From the NCBI GenBank assembly GCA_028697935.1, contig JAQVEM010000034.1:1-11528 (forward strand): a stretch of 11,528 nt of DNA, given 5' to 3'. The stretch comes from Actinomycetota bacterium. Its GTDB lineage: Bacteria > Actinomycetota > Humimicrobiia > Humimicrobiales > Humimicrobiaceae. Below the pieces are notes generated by a model. The model saw only the letters and a program-made list of their open reading frames with translations, ran no database searches and was not told the DNA's origin. Positions 1 to 7,053 of this stretch are shown here, in pieces. Both the position numbers and the translations under genes were made by a program. Each line of letters begins with the position of its first letter. The stretch's first letter is position 1.

Positions 1-1161
1 AACGATATTACTCTTCCTCTGGCTATTGAAGAATTCAATAAAATTGGTGTGGGTAGAGTATTTGATATTAATAAAGTTGTTGTGGTGCCAGATCATTTTA
101 CCCCTAATAAAGACATAAAATCTGCCTCACAGTGTAAGTTTGTAAGGGAATTTGCGCGAAATCAGAATATTAAAAATTATTTTGAAGTTGGAAAAATGGG
201 GATAGAGCATGCGCTGCTTCCCGAGCAGGGCCTTGTTGTGCCCGGAGATCTTATAGTTGGCGCTGATTCCCATACATGTACTTACGGTGCACTCGGGGCT
301 GCGTCTACCGGAGTGGGGAGCACAGATGTAGCTGTTGCAATGTCTACTGGAAAAGTCTGGTTTATGGTGCCATACACGATAAAGTTTGTATATAGTGGAA
401 ACTTAAAAGAGTGGATAACAGGTAAGGACCTGATTCTGTATACGATTGGCCTTATAGGTGTGGATGGAGCGCTTTACAAATCGATGGAATTCAGTGGTCC
501 TGCCATAAGTAAACTTTCAATGGATTCAAGATTTACAATGTCCAATATGGCAATAGAAGCAGGAGGAAAATTCGGAATATTCGAAGTTGACGAAAAGACA
601 GAAGAATTTCTTGAGGGAAGGTCACATAGAGATTACAAAATATTCCATAGCGACCCCGATGCAGAATATGAAAAAGTTTATGATATAAACTGCGATGATA
701 TTGAGCTTCAGGTAGCAACACCACATCTGCCTTCAAATGCAAGAAATGCAGCTGATCTTTCCAGTATAAAAATAGACCAGGTTGTAATTGGCTCATGCAC
801 CAATGGCAGGATTGAGGACCTCAGAATTGCAGCAGAAATATTAAATGGGAAAAAAATTAGTGAAAATTTGAGAACTATAATAATTCCTGCTACCCAGAAT
901 ATATACCTTGAAGCTCTAAAAGAAGGTTATATCGAAACTTTTATAAATTCAGGTTGTGTTGTAAGTACTCCAACATGTGGGCCCTGTCTTGGCGGGCATA
1001 TGGGAGTACTTGCAGAAGGAGAAAGAGCAGTGTCGACAACAAACAGGAATTTTGTTGGCAGAATGGGGCATCCCGGAAGTGAAGTTTATTTAAGCGGTCC
1101 CGCAGTAGCGGCAGCATCTGCAATAGCAGGGAGAATAGCCACACCGGAGGAGGTTATTTAA
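1..1161 (+). CDS. leuC: 3-isopropylmalate dehydratase large subunit (5' truncated by window edge)
   Basis: Large catalytic subunit of the aconitase-family isomerase that interconverts 2- and 3-isopropylmalate and, in the citramalate route, citramalate and methylmalate. The reading frame is open from base 1. The GTG at 49 is only an internal codon, because family-like sequence (LPLAIEEFNKIGV) precedes it, so the true start lies upstream of the window, probably about 20 residues. Visible family motifs include VPDHFTPNKDIKSA, GADSHTCTYGALG and GSCTNGR. The three [4Fe-4S] ligands are Cys266, Cys326 and Cys329 (codons counted from base 1), the last two in CGPC. The protein is of the shorter archaeal/anaerobe LeuC-HacA type. 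Its stop overlaps the leuD start by one base, which indicates co-translation of the two subunits. Homoaconitase is a possible alternative, but the cimA neighbour favours the isopropylmalate/citramalate role. Confidence 0.95.
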   Translation, partial: NDITLPLAIEEFNKIGVGRVFDINKVVVVPDHFTPNKDIKSASQCKFVREFARNQNIKNYFEVGKMGIEHALLPEQGLVVPGDLIVGADSHTCTYGALGAASTGVGSTDVAVAMSTGKVWFMVPYTIKFVYSGNLKEWITGKDLILYTIGLIGVDGALYKSMEFSGPAISKLSMDSRFTMSNMAIEAGGKFGIFEVDEKTEEFLEGRSHRDYKIFHSDPDAEYEKVYDINCDDIELQVATPHLPSNARNAADLSSIKIDQVVIGSCTNGRIEDLRIAAEILNGKKISENLRTIIIPATQNIYLEALKEGYIETFINSGCVVSTPTCGPCLGGHMGVLAEGERAVSTTNRNFVGRMGHPGSEVYLSGPAVAAASAIAGRIATPEEVI

Positions 1162-1679
1162 TGATAATAAAAGAAAAAGTAATAAAGTATGGTGATAATG
1201 TTAATACAGATGTGATAATACCGGCAAGATATCTTAATACTACAGATGAAAATGAACTTGCCCTGCATTGTTTTGAAGACCTGGATAGTGATTTTGGAGA
1301 AAAAATAAAAGAAAGAAAAATAATAGTAGCCGGAAGTAATTTTGGGTGTGGCTCTTCCAGAGAACATGCTCCACTTGCAATAAAAGCAAGTGGCGTTAAG
1401 GCGGTAATAGCAGAATCATTTGCCCGTATATTTTTTAGAAATGCAATAAATATAGGGCTTCCGGTCATAACAGCAGGTAGTGAGGCACCTAAATCAATAG
1501 ATGATGGAGATGAGCTGGAAGTCGACCTGTCAGCCGGTACTATAAAAGATATTACAAAAAATAAGACATTTAAAATACAGCCATTTCCTGATTTTATTCA
1601 GGATATAATAAAAAGCGGTGGTTATGTAAATTTTACAAGGGATAATATAAAAGTAAAAACAAAAGTACCGGAAGATTAA
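1161..1679 (+). CDS. leuD: 3-isopropylmalate dehydratase small subunit
   Basis: Small subunit of the LeuCD isomerase, acting in the cytoplasm to complete the active site and set substrate choice. At 172 aa it has the usual length of the short anaerobe/archaeal type. Motifs seen are YGDNVNTDVIIPARYL near the N-terminus, followed by GSNFGCGSSREHAP and IAESFARIFFRNAINIGLP, all typical of the swivelling domain. The specificity loop reads YLNT, a form I recall from clostridial LeuD proteins. The ATG shares its A with the leuC stop (TAATG). A strong Shine-Dalgarno site, GGAGGAGGT, lies at 1146-1154, six bases before the start, inside the last codons of leuC. Tight coupling to leuC and a cimA downstream fit branched-chain amino acid synthesis. 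Confidence 0.95.
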   Translation: MIIKEKVIKYGDNVNTDVIIPARYLNTTDENELALHCFEDLDSDFGEKIKERKIIVAGSNFGCGSSREHAPLAIKASGVKAVIAESFARIFFRNAINIGLPVITAGSEAPKSIDDGDELEVDLSAGTIKDITKNKTFKIQPFPDFIQDIIKSGGYVNFTRDNIKVKTKVPED

Positions 1680-1813
1680 AAAATAAATTAAATAAAAATG
1701 AATGGTTTTTAAATAAATGAATTTTTATAAATGGATAAAGGTATAAGGATAATAAAAATATAATCTAAAATACTATTTGTAATAAAGCGTAATTTGAATA
1801 GAATGCGAAAGAA
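1680..1813. other. AT-rich leuD-cimA spacer
   Basis: This 134-bp spacer is extremely AT-rich, with runs of short ATAAAT/AATGAAT-like words. A TATAAT hexamer sits at 1759-1764, but no acceptable -35 element lies 16-18 bases upstream. I see no hairpin with a U-tract, no T-box-like structure and no open reading frame. It may simply be an untranslated spacer within one leuCD-cimA transcript, or it may hold a weak promoter for cimA. Confidence 0.4.
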
Positions 1814-3460
1814 ATGAATAAAGATTTAAAAGATAAAATATACATACTTGATACAACTTTAAGAGATGGAGCCCAGAAAGCCGATATATCATTTTCGGTC
1901 GATGACAAAATCAGGCTTGCTGAAAAATTTGATGATATCGGCATTGACTATATTGAAGTCGGGTTTCCTGCATCCAATCCTAAAGAGATGGAAGTATTTG
2001 AAAAGTTAAAAGGAAAAAAATTTGAGTATTCAAAAATAGTTGCGTTTGGGATGACAAGGTATAAAAACGTTAAAGTAGAGGATGATAGTAATATTAAGCA
2101 ACTGATTGAATCCGGAGCTGATGCAGTGTGCATTGTAGGCAAATCTTCGGAGCTTCAGGTCTTAAAAGTAATTGAGACAACTCTGGAGAATAATCTTGAT
2201 ATGATTGCCACCTCCATAAAATATTTAAAAAAATATTTTCCAGAAGTCATGTTTGATGCGGAACATTTTTTTGATGGTTTTTACGAAAACCCTGACTATG
2301 CGATCGAGACATTAAAAGTAGCTCTGGAGGCAGGTGCAGATTATCTGTGTCTTTGTGATACAAATGGCGGAATGCTTCCTCACAATGTCATTGAAATATT
2401 AGACAGGGTAAACAAAAAAATCAGGGCTACGATTGGTGTGCATTTCCATAATGACAGTGGTTGTGCTGTCGCCAATAGTATAATAGCAGTGACCAGGGGA
2501 ATAAAAATGGTGCATGGAACTATAAATGGTTATGGGGAAAGGTGTGGAAACGCAGACCTCTGCCAGGTAATTCCAAATCTTGAATTGAAATTAAATAAAA
2601 AATGCCTTAAGGAAGGTAACCTCCAGCATATTACCAGTCTTTCCAGATTTGTTAGTGAAACTGCAAATCAGATTGCAAATCCGGGTCAGCCTTTTGTTGG
2701 ACGGAATGCGTTTACGCATAAAGGTGGTATGCATGTTAGCGGAGTGAGTAAGTTATCAACAGCGTTTGAGCATGTCCCTCCCGAGGCTGTTGGCAATACA
2801 AGGCAGATATTGATATCCGAGCTTTCGGGAAAGAAATCAGTAATTCTGAGAGCAAAGGAATTTGGAATTAATCTTGAAGATGATTTAGAAAAGGTAAGTG
2901 AAATATTAAACAGAGTTCAGAATCTGGAACATAAGGGCTATCAGTTTGAGGCAGCTGATGGGAGTTTCGAACTACTGGTCAGAGAAGTTACAGGGACTAA
3001 GAAGAAATTTTTTAAACTGGAAAGTTTTAGAGTACTGGATGAGAAAAAAGAAGATGGTCGTATGCTTTCTGAAGCTACAGTGAAGGTGCAGATAAATGGG
3101 GACAGGATAATTGAAACTGCAGAGGGAAATGGTCCTGTTAATGCTCTCGATAAAGCTTTAAGAAAGGCAATCCTGAGCCGTTATCCTGTGCTTTCAAAAA
3201 TAACACTTACCGACTTTAAGGTAAGGGTGCTCGATGAGAAAAAAGGGACAGCAGCTGTGGTAAGAGTTCTTATAGAATCATCGGATGGCGTAAAGAGCTG
3301 GGGTACTATAGGAGTTTCAGAAAACATAATCGAAGCAAGCTGGGAGGCTCTGGAAGATAGCATTATATACGGGCTTATGAATGTCGGGGAAAATACCGGG
3401 GAAAATACTGGAGAAAATACCGGGGAGAATAAAGATTCAGGAAATAAAAATTCAGGGTAA
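1814..3460 (+). CDS. cimA: (R)-citramalate synthase, CimA-type DRE-TIM enzyme
   Basis: Condenses acetyl-CoA with pyruvate to (R)-citramalate, the first step of the threonine-independent isoleucine pathway. The product goes through LeuCD, encoded just upstream, and LeuB. The 548-aa protein opens with DTTLRDGAQ (Arg17, Asp18), the HMGL-like catalytic signature. GVHFHNDSG supplies metal-ligand His210 and His212, followed by GYGERCGNADL and the CimA-like FVGRNAFTHKGGMHVSGV. The LeuA-type allosteric domain occupies about residues 370-515. The Ala of RDGAQ and the HKGG block point to CimA rather than LeuA, although IEVGFPASNP looks more LeuA-like than the usual CimA form. The tail after residue 524 is a GENT repeat followed by a polar end. 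The start is the only usable one (in-frame stop TAG at 1799) and has a weak GAAAGAA ribosome site. 2-isopropylmalate synthase activity is a less likely alternative. Confidence 0.88.
   Translation: MNKDLKDKIYILDTTLRDGAQKADISFSVDDKIRLAEKFDDIGIDYIEVGFPASNPKEMEVFEKLKGKKFEYSKIVAFGMTRYKNVKVEDDSNIKQLIESGADAVCIVGKSSELQVLKVIETTLENNLDMIATSIKYLKKYFPEVMFDAEHFFDGFYENPDYAIETLKVALEAGADYLCLCDTNGGMLPHNVIEILDRVNKKIRATIGVHFHNDSGCAVANSIIAVTRGIKMVHGTINGYGERCGNADLCQVIPNLELKLNKKCLKEGNLQHITSLSRFVSETANQIANPGQPFVGRNAFTHKGGMHVSGVSKLSTAFEHVPPEAVGNTRQILISELSGKKSVILRAKEFGINLEDDLEKVSEILNRVQNLEHKGYQFEAADGSFELLVREVTGTKKKFFKLESFRVLDEKKEDGRMLSEATVKVQINGDRIIETAEGNGPVNALDKALRKAILSRYPVLSKITLTDFKVRVLDEKKGTAAVVRVLIESSDGVKSWGTIGVSENIIEASWEALEDSIIYGLMNVGENTGENTGENTGENKDSGNKNSG
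3386..3433 (+). repeat. 12-bp tandem repeat in the 3' end of cimA (GENT repeats)
   Basis: Three near-identical 12-bp units of GGGGAAAATACC (3386-3397, 3398-3409, 3410-3421) and a degenerate fourth (3422-3433) encode Gly-Glu-Asn-Thr repeats at residues 525-540 of the citramalate synthase. The unit length keeps the frame, so copy number can change without breaking the gene. The repeat lies beyond the allosteric domain and is probably a disordered tail. Confidence 0.9.
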
Positions 3461-3678
3461 GACTTCAATTACTTTCTCAATCACTTTTATGTGAACCTTC
3501 AAGATATGAATATATGGTTTTATATCTATTACCGGTGTGCCATCCAGCATATCAACATTTTTTACTAGATACAAGAGGAAGTTGCCAGCCAGATAATAAT
3601 AAGTGTGCCATCCAACATATCAACATTTTTACTCTTAGTGTATTGCCTTCTACTTTTTAGAAGTTTTACCACTAACAT
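3452..3678 (-). pseudogene. trmO: C-terminal remnant of a TrmO/TsaA family gene
   Basis: Not an intact gene. Reading the minus strand just after the ABC ATPase stop gives MLVVKLLK, then VEGNTLRV in another frame, then NVDMLDGT. After a 68-bp insertion the frame resumes as NVDMLDGTPVIDIKPYI and ends at a TGA (3452-3454) that overlaps the cimA 3' end. This is the conserved C-terminal strand block of the TrmO/TsaA (YaeB) family, whose known members are SAM-dependent methyltransferases of t6A37 in tRNA. Damage seen: an extra A in a five-A run (complement of 3654-3658), a missing A in another run (complement of 3626-3630, against six at 3558-3563), and the duplication. The N-terminal SAM-binding part is absent, so it cannot make an active enzyme. 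It was probably the last gene of the minus-strand operon. The family match is by eye. Confidence 0.75.
3535..3633. repeat. Direct repeat pair within the trmO remnant, 68-bp period
   Basis: Copy A (3535-3566) and copy B (3603-3633) share about 30 bases beginning GTGTGCCATCC. They differ by one G/A change and one T in a homopolymer. On the minus strand both encode NVDMLDGT. The 68-bp offset is not a multiple of three, so the duplication breaks the frame. Joining copy B to the sequence that follows copy A on the minus strand restores uninterrupted family-like sequence, which shows the repeat arose inside a coding sequence. Confidence 0.85.
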
Positions 3679-3687
3679 TTTTCCATA

Positions 3688-5268
3688 TTATTTAATCCTT
3701 TCTTCTGTAATAATACCATTATCAAGCTTTAAAATCTTATCACTTACTTTTCTTGCTACTCCGAGGTCATGTGTTATAAAAAGCATTCCCAGCCCTCTTT
3801 CTTCCTGAATGTTATTAAGAAGCTTTAAGATTTTAGCCTGTATGCTTGCGTCAAGACTTGATGTAGGCTCATCGGCAATCAGGAGTCCGGGAGATAAAAT
3901 AAGGGCTCTTGCTATAACAATTCTCTGCAGCTCACCGCCACTCAGGTGATGGGGATATAACCTTAAAAAATCGTGGTCTGCAGGAAGCTGCACTTCTGAA
4001 AGAACTTTTTTTGCTTCCTCCTCTAAAATTTTGCGCTCTGTTATTTTCTGAATCACCAGGGGCTCTGTGACTGCTTCAAATACATTCAGGCGATGTGATA
4101 TGGCTGAAGCTACTTCCTGAAAAATCATCTGAACTCTGCTGTAAAAGTTGAAATCCCACTTATTTACCTGTCTGGTATCAAGATATATTTCCCCACTGTC
4201 GGCTTTTAAAAGACCCATAATTATTTTTGCAAGAGTAGTCTTTCCAGAACCGCTTCTACCAAGAAGGGTTACAGTTTCACCTTCATAAATATTTAAACTT
4301 ACTGACTTTAGAACATCCAGGCCATTATAGCTTTTGCTTACATCTTTAACCTCAAGCAGTGGAATAATTCCTCCACGGTGGCAGGAGAGCATCCTGTCTT
4401 CATATTCATCAAGAGGCGGTTTCTGGATTCTGCAAATATTAATAGACTGGGTGCATCTCGGATGGAAGGGACAGCCTTCTTCAACAAATTCTGGTTTCCC
4501 CCTTATACCCTGAAGGTCTTTTGTCCTGTCTGTGGAAGGGAAGGACCTTAGAAGACCCCTTGTGTAAGGATGGCGTGGATTTGAAAATATAGCTTCTGTG
4601 TCCCCGGCTTCAATAATACTTCCACCATAAAGCATTATAGTCTTTTTGGTCAATTTCCTCACAGTGTCCAGGTCATGAGTAAGAATAAGTACAGCTCTAC
4701 CAGAGCTCATTTTTTTTATTATATCAATTAAATTATTTCTTGTATGGTGATCAAGTGATGAAGTTGGCTCATCAAGTATTACCAGTTCCGGCTCAAGAAT
4801 ATATGCCATGGCAAGAAGCACCTTTTGCTTTTCTCCCATGCTGAGCTGATGGGGATAGGCTACGGCACGTTCCGGAGGAAAACCAACTCTGGCAAGTGTG
4901 TTTTTAATTTTTAAATCATTGTTTTTTCCGGGCATAATTTCACTTATTTGAGAATTTATACTCAGTGTGGGGTTTAATATGTTGTCAACATTCTGAAAAA
5001 CCATAGAAATTCTTTTCCACCTTAACTGCTGCAGCTGGTTACGGTCTGCTGTGCATATATCAATTCCATTAAAAAATATATTTCCTGATACTTTTGCATT
5101 TGAAAATTGCTCACTGATAAGACCCATAATACTCATGGCAAGGGTTGTTTTTCCGGTGCCTGATTCTCCTACGACTGCTGTAATATCTCCGGCCTTTAAT
5201 TTAAAGTTTAAGCTTTTAAGTATTTTTTTACCGTTAAATGAGACATTTAAATTTTTTACCTCAAGCAT
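3688..5268 (-). CDS. Fused two-domain ABC transporter ATPase, DppD-DppF type
   Basis: Powers the peptide/nickel-class importer encoded upstream, on the cytoplasmic side of the membrane. The 526 aa contain two complete nucleotide-binding domains joined in one chain, where most Dpp/Opp systems use two proteins. NBD1 has Walker A G34-T41, Q92, signature LSMGE 142-146, Walker B ending D166-E167, and H198. Next come Cys266, Cys272, Cys279 and Cys296 in the oligopeptide-transporter C-terminal module (CPFHPRC). NBD2 begins near residue 304 with Walker A G337-T344, Q383, LSGGE 441-445, D465-E466 and H499. The NBD1 signature has Met in place of the first conserved Gly. The start overlaps the upstream permease stop by 8 bp (ATGCTTGA), and GAGG (complement of 5276-5279) sits seven bases before it. 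Substrate unknown. Confidence 0.93.
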   Translation of the reverse strand: MLEVKNLNVSFNGKKILKSLNFKLKAGDITAVVGESGTGKTTLAMSIMGLISEQFSNAKVSGNIFFNGIDICTADRNQLQQLRWKRISMVFQNVDNILNPTLSINSQISEIMPGKNNDLKIKNTLARVGFPPERAVAYPHQLSMGEKQKVLLAMAYILEPELVILDEPTSSLDHHTRNNLIDIIKKMSSGRAVLILTHDLDTVRKLTKKTIMLYGGSIIEAGDTEAIFSNPRHPYTRGLLRSFPSTDRTKDLQGIRGKPEFVEEGCPFHPRCTQSINICRIQKPPLDEYEDRMLSCHRGGIIPLLEVKDVSKSYNGLDVLKSVSLNIYEGETVTLLGRSGSGKTTLAKIIMGLLKADSGEIYLDTRQVNKWDFNFYSRVQMIFQEVASAISHRLNVFEAVTEPLVIQKITERKILEEEAKKVLSEVQLPADHDFLRLYPHHLSGGELQRIVIARALILSPGLLIADEPTSSLDASIQAKILKLLNNIQEERGLGMLFITHDLGVARKVSDKILKLDNGIITEERIK

Positions 5269-6094
5269 CGTGTAACCTCGGGTCTATTATTTTTTCTATT
5301 AAGTTATTTAAAAGAGTAAGTGAAATTAAAATAAGAGATAACATTATACCGGCAGGAAGAAGCCACCATGCCCAGACCGGTAGATAATAAAATTCTAAAG
5401 CTCTGTTCATCATAGTTCCCAGGCTAATGGTATCAGCAGCTGATATCCCTATAAAAGCAATGCCGGCTTCCAGGAATACCGCTGAGCGGGCATTATGCAA
5501 AAATGAAGCCGTAATTATATTGCCAAGATCGGGTATTATATGCCTGGCAAGTATATATGCTTTTTTTGCACCGAATGTTGTTGCAGAATATATATGCCCT
5601 TTTTGTTTAAGAGATAGAGTCTGCCCCCTTATAATCCTTGCTCCGCCCTGCCAGTGGAAAATGGATATAAGTATTATAAGTCCTATAAGGTCTGGTTTTA
5701 TAAAAGCAGATATAAGTATAAGTATTATAATTGAAGGGATTACGAGCATAGCATCAATAATTCTCATGATTATCTGGTCAATTATGCCTCCTGTAAGGCC
5801 AGAGAATATCCCTATTATAACGCTTAAGAATGTAGAGAGAGCACCGGCTGCAATAGATATAAATATGGAAGTTCTCAGACCATAAAAGAGTCTTGAAAAT
5901 ATATCCTGGCCGAGGTCATTGGTTCCAAGAATATGGTTGATGTCAGGTTTTGACAGTATCAGATTACTGAAAGCCCGTGGGTCTTTTGTAAACAGGGGAG
6001 CGGCAAGGGCAATCAGCACAAGCAGGGAAAGCATAACAAGACCTGCAAGAGCACTTTTATCTTTCTTCAGGTTTTTCTTAACACTAATATGCAT
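5261..6094 (-). CDS. ABC transporter permease, DppC/OppC type
   Basis: Second membrane subunit of the importer (277 aa). A short basic N-terminus precedes a first membrane segment near SALAGLVMLSLLVLIALAAP. GTNDLGQDIFSRLFYGLRTS, typical of DppC proteins, follows, then further hydrophobic segments and the cytoplasmic coupling region around TTFGAKKAYILARHIIPD. It ends in DPRLHDA. I chose the ATG at 6094 over the TTG at 6112, because the ATG has a GAGG ribosome site (complement of 6102-6105) at seven bases. With this start the gene overlaps the upstream permease by 11 bp. It pairs with the DppB-type permease and the fused ATPase. The family handles peptides, nickel chelates, heme or other small ligands, and the sequence does not decide among them. 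Confidence 0.92.
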   Translation of the reverse strand: MHISVKKNLKKDKSALAGLVMLSLLVLIALAAPLFTKDPRAFSNLILSKPDINHILGTNDLGQDIFSRLFYGLRTSIFISIAAGALSTFLSVIIGIFSGLTGGIIDQIIMRIIDAMLVIPSIIILILISAFIKPDLIGLIILISIFHWQGGARIIRGQTLSLKQKGHIYSATTFGAKKAYILARHIIPDLGNIITASFLHNARSAVFLEAGIAFIGISAADTISLGTMMNRALEFYYLPVWAWWLLPAGIMLSLILISLTLLNNLIEKIIDPRLHDA

Positions 6095-7052
6095 ATTCAA
6101 TCCTCGGGTCAAGCTTTACATAGAAAATATCCATAAAAAAGTTAACGATAAGAACCAGAAGCGTTACCATAAAGAGGCTTCCCTGAAGCACAGGGTAATC
6201 CCTGTTTAGTATAGAATTATATATAAGGGTGCCCATACCCGGGTAAGAATAAACAATCTCAATAAAAAGCGCTCCGGTAATAAGTCCTGTAGCAAGGTGA
6301 ATGCCCATCTGAGTGGTTAAGGGAATAAGAGAATTTCTGCCTGCATGTCTGTATCTTATCCTGGTATCAGTAAGTCCCTTTGCTCTGGCAAAAAGTATAT
6401 AAGGTTCCTTAAGACTGGATATCATAGAATTTCTGGTAAGAAGATAGGCCGTGGGAATATATACAATTACCAGGCTAAAGAGCGGGAGCACAAGGTGTTT
6501 TAAGAAATCTACGGCCAGGTTAAAACCAGAAAAACCGGAATATGCCTCTACTGCGCCCTGGAAAGGAAGAATACCAAGAATTATGCCAAAGATTATCAAA
6601 AAGATTGCTCCCGTGAAGAAAGCCGGAAAGCCTGAAATAAAAATAATTGAAGAGAGTATAAACCTATCTATTTTTTTGCCCCTGCGCCAGCCGGATTCTA
6701 TGCCAAGAATTGCTCCTGAAATAGATGCAAGTAACATTGACAGACCGGTAAGGATAAGAGTATATGGAAGATGTGAAATAAGAATTTCAAGGACAGGCTT
6801 TTTATGATAAATTGAGTAGCCAAAGTTACCTCTAAAAATAGAAAATACATATATAAAATACCGGGCAATAACCGGTTTATCAAGTCCGTAAAGCTTATTT
6901 ATATAATCTGTGGCTTCATCTGATAGATTAAGGAGCACTTCATCTCCATATATTGCGCTCAGAGGGTCTCCCGGAAGAAGCCTCGGTATTACAAAATTCA
7001 GGGTTATGATAATAAAAAAGGCTATTATGTAGTTAATCCATCTTTTTTTCAT
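6084..7052 (-). CDS. ABC transporter permease, DppB/OppB type
   Basis: First membrane subunit of the importer, 322 aa, the standard DppB length. It has an N-terminal membrane segment, then the DppB-typical FVIPRLLPGDP motif and the YGLDKPVIARY block of the periplasmic/outer loop. Five more hydrophobic segments follow. The ATPase-coupling loop is ARAKGLTDTRIRYRHAGRNS, and the late IEIVYSYPGMGTLIYNSI block is diagnostic for this family. The C-terminus is DPRIEYAY. The ATG lies one base after the lipoprotein gene stop. No strong ribosome site is visible, so translation is probably coupled to the upstream gene. Confidence 0.93.
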   Translation of the reverse strand: MKKRWINYIIAFFIIITLNFVIPRLLPGDPLSAIYGDEVLLNLSDEATDYINKLYGLDKPVIARYFIYVFSIFRGNFGYSIYHKKPVLEILISHLPYTLILTGLSMLLASISGAILGIESGWRRGKKIDRFILSSIIFISGFPAFFTGAIFLIIFGIILGILPFQGAVEAYSGFSGFNLAVDFLKHLVLPLFSLVIVYIPTAYLLTRNSMISSLKEPYILFARAKGLTDTRIRYRHAGRNSLIPLTTQMGIHLATGLITGALFIEIVYSYPGMGTLIYNSILNRDYPVLQGSLFMVTLLVLIVNFFMDIFYVKLDPRIEYAY

Positions 7053-7053
7053 A

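Noticed and set aside
1736..1764. Promoter for cimA using TATAAT at 1759-1764
   Set aside because: No -35 hexamer at 16-18 bases; in so AT-rich a spacer a TATAAT is expected by chance.
3181..3468. Minus-strand open frame rich in SPVF repeats opposite the cimA 3' end
   Set aside because: It is the antisense reading of the GENT repeat and of conserved cimA codons; no ribosome site and no independent protein character.
3535..3633. CRISPR-like repeat with spacer
   Set aside because: Only two copies, and both lie in a decayed coding sequence whose peptide is recognisable, so this is a duplication.
3461..3690. Bidirectional terminator between the convergent cimA and ABC operons
   Set aside because: I found only short AT-rich inverted arms (for example AGATAT/ATATCT) and no GC stem followed by a U-tract.
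6094..6112. Longer start (TTG at 6112) for the DppC-type permease
   Set aside because: The ATG at 6094 has a well spaced GAGG site; the TTG adds six residues inside the overlap with the previous gene and has no comparable site.
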